A stretch of 40,170 nt of DNA from positions 1 through 40,170 of the forward strand of contig CANFTO010000006.1 in assembly GCA_947449945.1 (NCBI GenBank), written 5' to 3'. This DNA comes from Actinomycetota bacterium. GTDB lineage: Bacteria; Actinomycetota; Actinomycetes; S36-B12. Every line of letters starts with the position of its first letter. The first letter of the stretch is position 1. This document shows positions 16,551-26,835 of the stretch, piece after piece. Below the pieces are notes generated by a model. That model saw only the letters and a list, made by a program, of their open reading frames with translations. It had not been told where the DNA came from and did no database searches. Made by a program: the position numbers and the translations under genes.

Positions 16551-18404
16551 CTAAGACCTCGCAGGAGCCGCATCGCCGCCACCTGGAGTGGCTGCCGGCG
16601 CCTTGGTTGAGCCTTGAGTGGTGGTCTTCGTTGGAGATGGAGTCGCACCCGTGGTCGAAGGTGCAGGGGTTGGCTTGAACTGAGTTCCAGGCTTCTTTGG
16701 CTTTTCTTTGCCACAGATCACTTCAGGCGATGGCTTGTACTTCGTGGTGATGGTCTGGCGCTTGACTTCGACGCCATCCTTGTAGAAGACCCGATCTACA
16801 TCGATCGCGAAGCCCTCCATGCCACCTTGTCCAAGGCAGGTATCTGATTCGTCGTAAATGGTCTTGAACGGCTTGATGTCTCGGCGCGGTCCAAACTCAG
16901 CTTTGATGTCGCTGTATACAGGAACTCCCCAGAATGAAACGGTAACCGAGGTGCCAGTTGCCGATGCCTGGATGTACACCGGAGTGTCATAAGGATTCTT
17001 AAATTTCATGTCGAAGATTCCCCACGCAACCGTTGCTTCCAAGCCTGCTTTGTAACGTGAGATGTAGATGGAGTGAGCGATTACTTGCTGTGGTTCCATA
17101 CCGGCATAGAACGCTGCAGTCCAGGTTGCTGTGGTTGCAGTTGAAACGCCACCGCCGAGCTCTTGAGCAAAGATTCCGCCTTGGCCGATCACAAATCCAA
17201 TTGTGTAACCATTGGCGACAGTACGTTCTTTAATCGTGTCATTCATTGAATACGTTTCGCCTGGCATCACCACAGTGCCGTTAACTCGGCGTGCAGCCTC
17301 ACCAATGTTTTGTTTGCGGTAGGCAGCGTAAGGAAAATTTTGAGTGAATGATGACAGACGTGCAGTAACACCAAGTTCCTGCGCCGCTTGGGTTGAAAGT
17401 GCTGGTTCGCGCACGCCAACAGTTACTGGAGCAACTCGTGCTGGTGGGTTCTTGTCGATCACGCTTCCGACCGAAGCAGCAAGATCTTCATCGGAAACAC
17501 CCTTACCAACCTTGCCGGGGATGACAGTGACCTTGCCATTGCTATCCACGAAGTAAGCCGAACGGCCTGCAGTTTCAACGGGTTCTAGCGCACCAGCAAT
17601 AGCCTTATGCAAGAGCGCACCATCTAGAACAGGCACGAGGGCGCCGTTTTCAGCACCAAAGCTCAAAGCACGAGCGATTACACGCTTGCCAAGCTTTGCC
17701 CTGATCGCACCAGTGGTGACAAATACAGGAGCACTCACTGCTTGTTGAGCTTGTGACCTCGCAGCGGCAAGGGCGGCATCACTCACCGTTGGCTTTGAAT
17801 CTGCGGGGATAACGCGCACTGCATCGCTACCCGTTGCAAAAGCTTGCGTGATCGCAGCAGCAGCTGCGGGTCGATCAATTTCTTTGCCAGACTGACCGTC
17901 AACTTCAACCGCGGTCAAGCCTTTCATGTCAATTGTTGGTTCAACAGCAGGATGATCAATCACTGTTGCGATGCCATCAACCTGAGCATTCAAAGAATCG
18001 TGATCAACGAGTACAACTGGTTCTAAGGTGCGATGAGTAAAGAAATTGCCAATCAGCGCGAACGGGTTGTATGTGTGCTCTGCTGCCTGAGCCAATGTGG
18101 CATCAACATCGAACGTCAGACCAGCTTCCGCCGGGACAATGTCGAAAGTCTTGCGGCCACTTGTGACGGTGATCGGCTTCTTGACTTGAGCTGCGAATTC
18201 TTTGTCCAAGGCAGCTTTCGCGTCCGCCTGCGACATCCCGCCAATAGAGACCCCCGTCACGGTGGTGCCCCGAGGAATACCAGAGCCAACAGAAATCAGA
18301 GCAATGACGTACAGGAGCAAAAGAGCGCCCAGAATTGAACCGCCGATGACGAGGGATCGTCGCGACTTCAGCACCGACCACTGCACGTGGCGCTCTTGCG
18401 TCAC
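16551..18404 (-). CDS. VanW family protein with PG_binding_4-type repeats and N-terminal TM
   Basis: N-terminal TM; G(T)xVxGVxIGGMSxxDAxAAL repeat-type domain; VanW-like NGTVVMPGETYSMNDTIKERTVANGYTIGFVI...GGGVSTATTATWTAAFYAGM. Confidence 0.87.
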   Translation of the reverse strand: MTQERHVQWSVLKSRRSLVIGGSILGALLLLYVIALISVGSGIPRGTTVTGVSIGGMSQADAKAALDKEFAAQVKKPITVTSGRKTFDIVPAEAGLTFDVDATLAQAAEHTYNPFALIGNFFTHRTLEPVVLVDHDSLNAQVDGIATVIDHPAVEPTIDMKGLTAVEVDGQSGKEIDRPAAAAAITQAFATGSDAVRVIPADSKPTVSDAALAAARSQAQQAVSAPVFVTTGAIRAKLGKRVIARALSFGAENGALVPVLDGALLHKAIAGALEPVETAGRSAYFVDSNGKVTVIPGKVGKGVSDEDLAASVGSVIDKNPPARVAPVTVGVREPALSTQAAQELGVTARLSSFTQNFPYAAYRKQNIGEAARRVNGTVVMPGETYSMNDTIKERTVANGYTIGFVIGQGGIFAQELGGGVSTATTATWTAAFYAGMEPQQVIAHSIYISRYKAGLEATVAWGIFDMKFKNPYDTPVYIQASATGTSVTVSFWGVPVYSDIKAEFGPRRDIKPFKTIYDESDTCLGQGGMEGFAIDVDRVFYKDGVEVKRQTITTKYKPSPEVICGKEKPKKPGTQFKPTPAPSTTGATPSPTKTTTQGSTKAPAATPGGGDAAPARS

Positions 18405-18512
18405 AGATCAAACCCCCAGAAAAATTACAAAGTGTTCTTAGATCGTAAGCGACGCGGATGCGAACTTCGGGTATGGATCAATCCGCCGGCGAGTGAGCCG
18501 CTCATGATGACG

Positions 18513-18899
18513 TTAACTTGCGGTTCGCACCTGTTGTTGTGGCAACACTGGAAAGGTCGTCGCCGCTGCACCAATGACCACGCCGCCTAATAGATAGACC
18601 CACTGTCGCCCACCGCCTGAGAGTGCGAGATCGCCTGACGGACTTTCCCCTGCCATCACAATGGTCGCCAAAATCCAACCCAGGAAAACAGCCATCGCAC
18701 CCCAACGGCTCATCACTAACCAAGCACCGCCGCGAATAACTAATGCCAGGACCACGATCACGACCACCATCCCCCAAGGCACGACAAGTAAGCCCCAAGG
18801 AACATTGATCACAAAGCGATCAGCCTGGATAAAGGCACCGATCAAGCCAACGAGTAATCCCACAGCGATCACTGCGAGGTAGCGCAAGAACTGGATCAC
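18513..18899 (-). CDS. Small multi-TM membrane protein (DUF6113-like)
   Basis: Several hydrophobic helices; 4-nt overlap with mshB 3' end. Confidence 0.65.
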   Translation of the reverse strand: MIQFLRYLAVIAVGLLVGLIGAFIQADRFVINVPWGLLVVPWGMVVVIVVLALVIRGGAWLVMSRWGAMAVFLGWILATIVMAGESPSGDLALSGGGRQWVYLLGGVVIGAAATTFPVLPQQQVRTAS

Positions 18900-19774
18900 T
18901 CAGTAACTCCGGAAAAAAGATCGTGCTCACGCCCGTCAACGAGTTCGCCAAGTTCACCTTCAGCCAATCGGTAAAACTCCGTGCCAAAGACTTGTGAGCC
19001 CAAGTTATTTGAAAGAGCGAAGAAACCACCATCAACACTGACCTGCGTTGCGTGAGCGCGAAGTGCATCCATCTTTGCTTTCAAAAACTCTGGCGCGGAT
19101 ATTTCAGTGGTGATCAATGCATCATCGGTTGCGAACGGCAGATCATCGGGATCTAGCTCAGCAAAGCCCGTGGTCTCCCCCGCTGCGCGCAGTGCGGTGA
19201 TGCCTTCTCGCAACACCTGCTTGGACATTGCTGTCCAATAGATCTTCTGAATTTTCCATGGTTCACCAAGTTCTGGTTTGAAACCAGGCACAGCAGCCAA
19301 CATCGCCGCGTAATGAGTCACGCGATGGGCCTGCAAATGATCAGGATGACCGTAGGAGCCGAAGTCGTCATACGTGATCGCAACCTGAGGTCGAGTCTCG
19401 CGAATCACTTTCACCAATTCAACGGAAGCTTCGAGCAGGTCTGCTCGCCAAAAACATTCTGGCTTTTCATTTGGGGGCGTTCCGATCATGCCTGAATCAC
19501 GGAAACGACCAGGCCCTCCGAGCAAACGCCAATCGGTGATGCCCAGTTCCTTCATCGCTGCGGCAAGCTCAAGCTGGCGATGTTCGCCTAATCGGTCGTC
19601 TTTATCTGCCGCGAAATGGGAGATGTCAGGAAGCAGAATCTCGCCTTCTTCGCCCAGCGTGCAGGTCACCAATGTGACCTGAGCACCCGCTGCGGCGTAC
19701 TTGGCCATGGTGATGCCGGTGGCAATTGATTCGTCATCAGGATGCGCATGGACAAGGAGGAGTCTCTGGGTCAC
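18896..19774 (-). CDS. mshB: N-acetyl-1-D-myo-inositol-2-amino-2-deoxy-alpha-D-glucopyranoside deacetylase
   Basis: RLLLVHAHPDDESIATG, VTCTLGEEGEILLPD, DDFGSYGHPDHLQAHRV; start set to GTG 19774. Confidence 0.92.
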   Translation of the reverse strand: MTQRLLLVHAHPDDESIATGITMAKYAAAGAQVTLVTCTLGEEGEILLPDISHFAADKDDRLGEHRQLELAAAMKELGITDWRLLGGPGRFRDSGMIGTPPNEKPECFWRADLLEASVELVKVIRETRPQVAITYDDFGSYGHPDHLQAHRVTHYAAMLAAVPGFKPELGEPWKIQKIYWTAMSKQVLREGITALRAAGETTGFAELDPDDLPFATDDALITTEISAPEFLKAKMDALRAHATQVSVDGGFFALSNNLGSQVFGTEFYRLAEGELGELVDGREHDLFSGVTE

Positions 19775-19780
19775 CTGTAG

Positions 19781-19790
19781 AAGGTACCTT
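19781..19790. promoter_or_regulatory. Palindromic bidirectional -10 candidate between mshB and S9 peptidase
   Basis: AAGGTACCTT; TACCTT on minus strand is 6 nt from mshB GTG, TACCTT on plus strand is 7 nt from peptidase GTG 19798. Confidence 0.65.
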
Positions 19791-19797
19791 GCTTCCT

Positions 19798-21897
19798 GTG
19801 AGCATCGAAGCGACGACAGAGAGTTACCCACGCCAACGAGCCCGTACCCGAGGCTTCCAGCTTGGCCGCCCACGCAATTTCCACCTGCTGAGCGATCAGG
19901 TGCTCTTTATTCGCAGCGCCTCAGGCAACGACGCAGCAGGGTCGCTTTGGAGCCTTGACCTGAACTCAGGTATCGAAACCTGCATTGTTGATGTGCGCAC
20001 CGATATCCCAAGCAGCACCGGAGATGACCTTCCCGCAGCGGAAAAAGCTCGCCGCGAACGCATGCGCGAGGTCACCGGTGGCATCACTGCCTACAGCGTC
20101 GATTCGGTCGGAAAGCTCGCAACCTTTGCCGTGAATGGCATCCCTTTCATCGTTGACCTTTCTCATCGATCAGTACGTGCACTTACCGCACCTGGACCGG
20201 TTGTTGATCCACGTATCAATAACGCAGGCACATCCATTGCTTATGTGATTGAACGATCTTTGTTTGTCACAGACATTGCAACGGACTCAGCCACTTGTAT
20301 TGCCGACTCAACGCATGAACATGAGACGTGGGGGCTTGCCGATTTTGTCGCTGCCGAAGAACTTGCTCGTTATCGCGGGTTCTGGTGGCTGCCGGAATCC
20401 AACGGTTCACTCCTTGTCGAACGCTTTGATGAACGTAATGTCGATGAGTGGTGGATTTCCGATCCTGCTCAACCTGGCAATCCACCGCAATCTCGGCGCT
20501 ACCCCGCTGCCGGAACAACAAATGCAGTGGTGGAACTTTGGGTGATCAACGCTGGTGATGAACGCAAGCAGATTATTTGGGATCTCACCGCATTCCCATA
20601 TCTGGCAACTGTTTCTCCCTCAAAGCATGGCACCGTTCTTGAGTTACTCAATCGCGAACAGAACCTGGTGAGCATTCAGTTGCTGAACAGTGCGACTGCT
20701 GAGTTGACTGAACTACAACGACGCTCCGATTCGGCGTGGATCGATGTGATGCCCGGCGTTCCTTGCCTCGATAGTGAAATGCAGCTGCTAGAAATCGTGA
20801 ACGATGGCGCAACAGATACCTACCGCTTGGCTCGCGCCAATACCTTCGTTACGCCACCACAACTGCAGGTTCGCGCACTGATTGATCACGATGCCAATGG
20901 TGCCGTGATTGCAGCATCGAGTGAGGCGACCACACAAGGGCTCTATCGAATCGACTTTGCGTCAGGTTCAGTTGGTGCCCTCACAGACGAACACTCGTGG
21001 TCAACAGGGATGGTCAATGGCGAGGCTTCAGTCATCGTTGAAGCAGATGCCTTCCAACCCCGCACCACCTTCATGGCAAAAACTCCTCATCAACAATTCG
21101 TCATTGCGAATAATGCCGAGACTCCGAAGATCAACGTTCGCCCGAACTATGCGCAAGTAGGCGAGCATTCACTTGAAACCTGTGTGCTGTGGCCAACAGG
21201 GCACATCGCGGGATCAAAGAAACTTCCGGTGATCCTCTCGCCATATGGTGGCCCACATGGTCAGCGCGTGATGCGCAACGCCGCGGCCTTCACGTCAGAG
21301 CAGTGGTTTGCCGATCAAGGTTTTGCCGTGATCGTCACAGATAACCGCGGCACACCTGGCCGCGGGCCCCTTTGGGAACGCGCTGTTCACAATGATTTGG
21401 CGACGTATCCCGTTGCTGATCAAGTTGAAGCGTTACTCGCGTTAGCTAAAATCAACTCAGACCTTGATGTTTCACGAGTAGGTATTCGTGGCTGGTCCTT
21501 TGGCGGATATCTCGCAGCACTAGCACTGATGGAACGCCCAGACATCTTCAGCGCCGCTGTTGCTGGTGCACCCGTGACCGACTGGGCGCTCTATGACACG
21601 GCGTACACCGAGCGCTACTTAGGAACTCCACAAGGAAACCCTCGTGCGTACGAAAACACCTCACTGCTGAACAAAGCACATCAACTCCAGAAGCCACTAC
21701 TACTTATTCATGGCTTAGCCGATGACAACGTCTTTGCGGCACACACGCTTCAGCTTTCAAGCGCATTGCTCGCTGCAGGCAAACCACATTCGGTGGTTCC
21801 CTTAAGTGGTGTCACGCACATGACCCCACAAGAAATAGTCGCCGAGAACTTGCTGCGATTAGAAGTTGATTTCTTCCGCAGCCATCTCGGCGACTAG
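19798..21897 (+). CDS. S9 family prolyl oligopeptidase/dipeptidyl peptidase IV-like
   Basis: SPYGGPHGQRV, GIRGWSFGGYLAALAL (GWSFGGY nucleophile elbow), HGLADDNVFAAHT. Confidence 0.92.
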   Translation: MSIEATTESYPRQRARTRGFQLGRPRNFHLLSDQVLFIRSASGNDAAGSLWSLDLNSGIETCIVDVRTDIPSSTGDDLPAAEKARRERMREVTGGITAYSVDSVGKLATFAVNGIPFIVDLSHRSVRALTAPGPVVDPRINNAGTSIAYVIERSLFVTDIATDSATCIADSTHEHETWGLADFVAAEELARYRGFWWLPESNGSLLVERFDERNVDEWWISDPAQPGNPPQSRRYPAAGTTNAVVELWVINAGDERKQIIWDLTAFPYLATVSPSKHGTVLELLNREQNLVSIQLLNSATAELTELQRRSDSAWIDVMPGVPCLDSEMQLLEIVNDGATDTYRLARANTFVTPPQLQVRALIDHDANGAVIAASSEATTQGLYRIDFASGSVGALTDEHSWSTGMVNGEASVIVEADAFQPRTTFMAKTPHQQFVIANNAETPKINVRPNYAQVGEHSLETCVLWPTGHIAGSKKLPVILSPYGGPHGQRVMRNAAAFTSEQWFADQGFAVIVTDNRGTPGRGPLWERAVHNDLATYPVADQVEALLALAKINSDLDVSRVGIRGWSFGGYLAALALMERPDIFSAAVAGAPVTDWALYDTAYTERYLGTPQGNPRAYENTSLLNKAHQLQKPLLLIHGLADDNVFAAHTLQLSSALLAAGKPHSVVPLSGVTHMTPQEIVAENLLRLEVDFFRSHLGD

Positions 21898-21917
21898 TTC
21901 GTTTCTTTGGTGAAGCG

Positions 21918-23777
21918 TTAGTTCTTTGGCTTGCGTCCTGCGCGAGCGCGATCAACCTGAGTCAGCAGCACCTTGCGAATACGCACGCTTGATGGCGTGA
22001 TTTCTACACACTCATCTTCGCGGCAGAACTCAAGAGCTTGCTCAAGTGAAAGCTGCTTATGCGGAATGAGCGGAACAAGAATGTCACCTGCGGATGAACG
22101 CATGTTGGTGAGCTTCTTTTCCTTCGTTGGGTTCACGTCCATGTCGTCTTGACGTGAGTTTTCACCAACGATCATGCCTTCATACACATCAGTGCCTGGC
22201 CCGATAAACATCGTGCCGCGCTCTTGCAAGTTTGCAAGTGCGAATGCAGTAGTTGGGCCTGTGCGGTCTGCGATGAGTGAACCGGTTGGACGGGTACGCA
22301 ATTCACCGTGCCATGGCTCATAACGATCAAACACATGGTGCAGCAATCCGGTGCCTCGAGTTTCGGTAAGGAACTCAGTACGGAAACCAATCAAGCCACG
22401 AGCAGGAACGATGTAATCCATGCGAACCCAGCCAGTGCCGTGGTTCACCATTTGCTCCATGCGACCCTTGCGAAGAGCCATGAGCTGGGTGACAACGCCG
22501 AGGTAATCCTCGGGAATATCAATGGACAACTTTTCCATTGGTTCGCACTTCTTGCCGTCGATGATCCGGGTAACCACCTGCGGCTTACCAACAGTGAGTT
22601 CGAAGTCTTCACGACGCATCATTTCCACAAGGATCGCGAGCTGAAGTTCGCCACGACCTTGGATTTCCCAAGTATCTGGACGCTCAGTGTTGTTCATGCG
22701 GATCGACACGTTGCCGACGAGCTCTTGCTCAAGGCGCTGCTTGACCATGCTCGCAGTGAGCTTCTTACCGCTCTTTCCAGCCAACGGTGCAGTGTTAATA
22801 CCGATGGTCATCGAGATTGATGGCTCATCAACAGTGATCACTGGAAGTGGGATTGGGTTTTCTGGATCACCAAGGGTTTCGCCGATGGTGATTTCAGGAA
22901 TACCGGCCACAGCGATGATGTCGCCTGGGCCTGCGCTTTCAACGACAACGCGAGAAAGGTTCTCGGTCATCATGAGTTCAACAACCTTGGCGCGTTCAAT
23001 AGTGCCGTCGGTCTTCATCCAAGACACTTGCTGACCCTTTTTGATGGTGCCTTGGTGCACGCGGCAAAGAGCCAAGCGGCCCAGGTATGGGGAAGCGTCA
23101 AGGTTGGTGACATGTGCTTGCAGCGGAGCACCTTCGATGTACTGAGGAGCTGGCACAGTTTCAAGAAGCACCTTGAACAGTGGCTCAAGGTTTTCTTCTT
23201 CTGGCATGCCGCCGTCAGCAGGGCGAGTCAATGAAGCACGACCGGCCTTAGCGCTGGTGTAAATGATTGGGAATTCGATCTGAGCTTCGGTTGCATCAAG
23301 ATCAAGGAAGAGTTCATAGGCCTCATCCACGACTGCACCAATGCGTGAGTCAGGGCGGTCAACCTTGTTGATCACGAGTACGACAGGAAGACCCTTTTGC
23401 AAGGCCTTGCGCAGTACGAAGCGAGTCTGAGGCAGCGGGCCTTCGGATGCGTCAACGAGAAGCACCACGCCATCGACCATTTCAAGACCGCGCTCTACTT
23501 CGCCACCGAAGTCAGCGTGACCTGGGGTGTCGATGATGTTGAAGGTGACGCCACCCTCAGGGGCGCCTGCGCCGGTGTAGTGCACCGAAGTGTTCTTCGC
23601 GAGGATCGTGATGCCCTTTTCGCGCTCGAGGTCCATGGAGTCCATGACGCGGTCGTTCACGTCTTGGTTCTCACGGAAGGCACCCGACTGCCACAACATG
23701 GCATCCACAAGCGTGGTTTTGCCGTGGTCGACGTGGGCGATGATGGCTACGTTACGAAGATCTTCTCTGCTTGGCAC
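21918..23777 (-). CDS. typA: Ribosome-associated GTPase TypA/BipA
   Basis: [54 protein letters not shown]-terminal [20 protein letters not shown]. Confidence 0.96.
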   Translation of the reverse strand: MPSREDLRNVAIIAHVDHGKTTLVDAMLWQSGAFRENQDVNDRVMDSMDLEREKGITILAKNTSVHYTGAGAPEGGVTFNIIDTPGHADFGGEVERGLEMVDGVVLLVDASEGPLPQTRFVLRKALQKGLPVVLVINKVDRPDSRIGAVVDEAYELFLDLDATEAQIEFPIIYTSAKAGRASLTRPADGGMPEEENLEPLFKVLLETVPAPQYIEGAPLQAHVTNLDASPYLGRLALCRVHQGTIKKGQQVSWMKTDGTIERAKVVELMMTENLSRVVVESAGPGDIIAVAGIPEITIGETLGDPENPIPLPVITVDEPSISMTIGINTAPLAGKSGKKLTASMVKQRLEQELVGNVSIRMNNTERPDTWEIQGRGELQLAILVEMMRREDFELTVGKPQVVTRIIDGKKCEPMEKLSIDIPEDYLGVVTQLMALRKGRMEQMVNHGTGWVRMDYIVPARGLIGFRTEFLTETRGTGLLHHVFDRYEPWHGELRTRPTGSLIADRTGPTTAFALANLQERGTMFIGPGTDVYEGMIVGENSRQDDMDVNPTKEKKLTNMRSSAGDILVPLIPHKQLSLEQALEFCREDECVEITPSSVRIRKVLLTQVDRARAGRKPKN

Positions 23778-23783
23778 CCGCTG

Positions 23784-23789
23784 ACCTTA
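23784..23789 (-). promoter_or_regulatory. Leaderless -10 candidate for typA
   Basis: TAAGGT + CAGCGG + GTG 23777. Confidence 0.6.
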
Positions 23790-23828
23790 CGGGGTCGGCA
23801 CCGATACCGACGAATCGCCCGAAAGCCC

Positions 23829-24191
23829 CTAGAGGGAATCCCTGCCAAAGCACAGTTCATATTTCGCATCAATCAGCTTTTTGAGTAGCGCTTTGGGTAA
23901 TGGCTTGTCTTTAGGGAAGTGCAAGGCGCTCTTGGTGCCCGTATAGCGAGCAAGCTCGGATTCAAACTGATTCAAGATTGACCCACTATGCGGGTAATAG
24001 GAATTGAAGTTCTTCGCTGCCGCAAATCCCGCCATCACTTTGCCACGCACCTTGAAGGCTGGCATGCCGTACGAAATGCATTCCTCGCAATCAGGCAATA
24101 GTGACAGGATTGCGTTGCGTACTTCTTGCAGGGTCGAACGCTGTGGTTCTGCGACGGTGTTTAGGTAATCATCAATTTCTTTGGCTGACAT
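23829..24191 (-). CDS. DUF1801/YdhG-like protein
   Basis: EIDDYLNTVAEPQRSTLQEVRNAILSLLPDCEECISYGMPAFK. Confidence 0.85.
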   Translation of the reverse strand: MSAKEIDDYLNTVAEPQRSTLQEVRNAILSLLPDCEECISYGMPAFKVRGKVMAGFAAAKNFNSYYPHSGSILNQFESELARYTGTKSALHFPKDKPLPKALLKKLIDAKYELCFGRDSL

Positions 24192-24197
24192 TCGACA

Positions 24198-24611
24198 TTA
24201 GCTTTCACTTGGCATCACAAAATTGGGATCCATCCATCCCAGTTCCCAAATGTGTCCGTCCAGATCTTCATAACCCCAGGAGAACATGAAGCCCATATCT
24301 TCTGGCTCCTTGTAACGACGAGCGCCAAGCGCAAATGCCTTCTCACAGAGCTCGCGTACTTCTTGCGCAGAATCCAGCATCAAGGCCAGGAGTACTTCTT
24401 TTGATTCATGCGCATTACTGATCGGGCGATCAATAAAACTTTCGAAGTGCGGCTTGGTCAGCAACATGGCAAAAATGTTTTCTTCAATGAGCATGCAGGC
24501 TGCGAGCTCATTGGTGAATTGAGAATTGAATTCATAACCAAGACCACCGAAGAAGGCCATGGTCTTTTCCAAATCGTCAACGGCAAGGTTGACGAAGAGT
24601 GACGTTGCCAA
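24198..24611 (-). CDS. VOC/glyoxalase family protein
   Basis: FVNLAVDDLEKTMAFFGGLGYEF...DLDGHIWELGWMD; TTG 24611 preferred (AAGGGG SD 6 nt upstream) over track start 24638. Confidence 0.82.
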   Translation of the reverse strand: MATSLFVNLAVDDLEKTMAFFGGLGYEFNSQFTNELAACMLIEENIFAMLLTKPHFESFIDRPISNAHESKEVLLALMLDSAQEVRELCEKAFALGARRYKEPEDMGFMFSWGYEDLDGHIWELGWMDPNFVMPSES

Positions 24612-24621
24612 CGTGAACCCC

Positions 24622-24966
24622 TTAGCGACTGAACTCAAGAACCGCCACGACCACAGAGATCACGGTCAGCAAAATTGCTGGTCCCATGTCTTTAATGCTG
24701 TCGCGAACCCGAATATGTGCAATGACTGCACCCATGAAATAGAAAACAAATCCAAGGGCAGCCAACGAACCAAGAATTGGGACCCAGATACCTACGAGGA
24801 GTCCAAGTGCTCCAAGGATTTCAATCGTTCCGAGGAGTCGAATCTGTCGCTCGTTGAGCCCAACATGGTTGAGCATCTCAACCACGTTTTCCATCATGGA
24901 AAGTTTGCCGTAGGCAGAAAAGGTGGTCATAAGGCCAAGAATTGCAGCAAGGATGATGAGTGCCAT
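24622..24966 (-). CDS. DoxX-like membrane protein
   Basis: Four TM segments, FSAYGKLSM...LGTIEILGALGLLVGIWVPILG. Confidence 0.8.
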   Translation of the reverse strand: MALIILAAILGLMTTFSAYGKLSMMENVVEMLNHVGLNERQIRLLGTIEILGALGLLVGIWVPILGSLAALGFVFYFMGAVIAHIRVRDSIKDMGPAILLTVISVVVAVLEFSR

Positions 24967-25033
24967 GGTGTTGGTGTCCTATTCATATGAGCGAGCAACC
25001 TCGATCCGGCTCACGCTACCGAAGTTGCAACGC

Positions 25034-25438
25034 TCAGCGTTGCAGTGCTGGCAAGACACGCTCAATGAGTAATGGGGCTAGATCACCTCTGGCACCCATG
25101 TCATCGGGATGCAGCCAAAGCAGCTCGTCAATTTCAGCCTGGACGCCAAGACCTCCTATCCACGGATGCTCAAAAATGAATCCGTGCACCGTGTGGTCAG
25201 GCTCATTCGCGGCTGCAGTTGTCCATTCACCAAGAAATGAGAGCAACTCCGGGTTCAGCATTGCCCCAACTTCTTCATGTAATTCGCGAATTGCGGCTTG
25301 AGCCGGGGTTTCACCGCTCTCAATTTTTCCGCCGGGCAACATGTAACGCGAAGTTCCGCGTTTACGAACAAGCAGCACTCGACCATCGCGATCGCGAATA
25401 ACTACTGCCGAGACAACGAAGTCGGCGGAATTGGTCAT
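25034..25438 (-). CDS. NUDIX hydrolase
   Basis: GGKIESGETPAQAAIRELHEEVGA matches the Nudix box. Confidence 0.92.
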   Translation of the reverse strand: MTNSADFVVSAVVIRDRDGRVLLVRKRGTSRYMLPGGKIESGETPAQAAIRELHEEVGAMLNPELLSFLGEWTTAAANEPDHTVHGFIFEHPWIGGLGVQAEIDELLWLHPDDMGARGDLAPLLIERVLPALQR

Positions 25439-25674
25439 TGACTCACAACGTTGGCGACCGGAGTGTTCGTCTTTTTACCCCAGACGAATAAGTAAAGAAT
25501 GTCGAGGATGCCGACGGTGTTCACAACTAGCAACACAACAAACCACACCGGGCTTCGATTCGCACCTGAGCGATACAGCGCGAACGCCTTCCATACGAAG
25601 GACCAAATGATCAACACGATGAATACCCAGAGGAATCCTGAGTTCACGAAGTCATCTGTGTTTGTTTCAGCCAC
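25435..25674 (-). CDS. Small DUF5652-like membrane protein
   Basis: WSFVWKAFALYRSGANRSPVWFVVLLVVNTVGILDILYLFVW; 4-nt overlap with Nudix gene. Confidence 0.75.
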   Translation of the reverse strand: MAETNTDDFVNSGFLWVFIVLIIWSFVWKAFALYRSGANRSPVWFVVLLVVNTVGILDILYLFVWGKKTNTPVANVVSQ

Positions 25675-25680
25675 AGTTAA

Positions 25681-25686
25681 AGGCTA
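25681..25686 (-). promoter_or_regulatory. Leaderless -10 candidate for DUF5652-Nudix operon
   Basis: TAGCCT + TTAACT + GTG 25674. Confidence 0.55.
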
Positions 25687-25706
25687 GCAGCGAAACATCT
25701 TGGGGG

Positions 25707-26780
25707 TTAGACGTTGAATCGGAATTCCACAACGTCGCCATCAACCATCACGTAGTCCTTGCCCTCCATGCGAACCTTGCCTTTAGCTTTCGCTTCAGCC
25801 ATTGATCCGTTTGCTAGTAAGTCAGCAAATGAAACGATTTCAGCCTTAATAAATCCCTTTTGGAAGTCAGTGTGAATCACACCTGCAGCTTCAGGAGCAG
25901 TCGCACCGATGGGAATCGTCCAAGCACGTGCTTCCTTCGGGCCAGCAGTGAGGTATGTCTGCAAACCAAGGGCGGCAAAGCCAACGCGAGCAAGCGCATT
26001 CAAACCTGACTCGTCTTGACCAACTGACTGCAAAAGTTCCATTGCTTCAGCTTCATCAAGCTCGCCAAGCTCCGATTCCAACTTGGCATCAAGGAACACT
26101 GCCTCGGCAGGAGACACCAAACGATTCATGCGCTCTTTGAACTCTGCGTCACCAAGTTCGTTTTCATCAACGTTGATCACATACACAAAAGGCTTTGCAG
26201 TCAGCAAGAACAACTCGCGCAGTGGTTCAACATCGACACCAGCTTGGAAGAGCGTGCTGCCTTCATTCAAAATTACTTCAGCCGCTTTTGCTGCTTCAAG
26301 AACCGCAACCTTGGACTTGTCGGTGCGAATTTCTTTTTCAAGACGTGGGATTGCTTTTTCAAGGGACTGAAGATCAGCAAGGATCAATTCAGTGTTGATG
26401 GTTGCCATATCTTCTTCTGGCGACACGCGACCTTCAACGTGTACGACATCGTCGTCAACGAATGCACGCAGTACCTGGCAAATCGCATCTGACTCACGAA
26501 TGTTGGCAAGGAACTTGTTACCCAGGCCCGCGCCTTCGGATGCGCCTTTCACGATGCCTGCAATATCCACGAACATCACGGTTGCCGGAAGGATCTTCTC
26601 GGAGCCGAAAATGCGGGCCAAGTCATCCAGACGTGGGTCTGGAACACCCACCACACCTGTGTTTGGCTCAATGGTTGCGAAGGGGTAATTCGCTGCGAGC
26701 ACGTTGTTTTTGGTCAGCGCGTTAAACATCGTCGACTTGCCTACGTTGGGGAGTCCGACGATTCCGATAGTTAGGGCCAC
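25707..26780 (-). CDS. ychF: Redox-regulated ATPase/OBG-family YchF
   Basis: [39 protein letters not shown]; start set to GTG 26780 (GAGAGG SD, homologs begin M-x-LTIGIVG). Confidence 0.95.
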   Translation of the reverse strand: MALTIGIVGLPNVGKSTMFNALTKNNVLAANYPFATIEPNTGVVGVPDPRLDDLARIFGSEKILPATVMFVDIAGIVKGASEGAGLGNKFLANIRESDAICQVLRAFVDDDVVHVEGRVSPEEDMATINTELILADLQSLEKAIPRLEKEIRTDKSKVAVLEAAKAAEVILNEGSTLFQAGVDVEPLRELFLLTAKPFVYVINVDENELGDAEFKERMNRLVSPAEAVFLDAKLESELGELDEAEAMELLQSVGQDESGLNALARVGFAALGLQTYLTAGPKEARAWTIPIGATAPEAAGVIHTDFQKGFIKAEIVSFADLLANGSMAEAKAKGKVRMEGKDYVMVDGDVVEFRFNV

Positions 26781-26835
26781 GCCGGCCATCCTCTCAGAGC
26801 GCCAAATTGTCAGTCCCCCGTGCCATCGTGAAGCC

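Noticed and set aside
22308-23888. Long plus-strand ORFs (22308-22820, 22687-23034, 23397-23888) opposite typA
   Set aside because: Antisense shadow of a highly conserved GTPase; no recognisable domains
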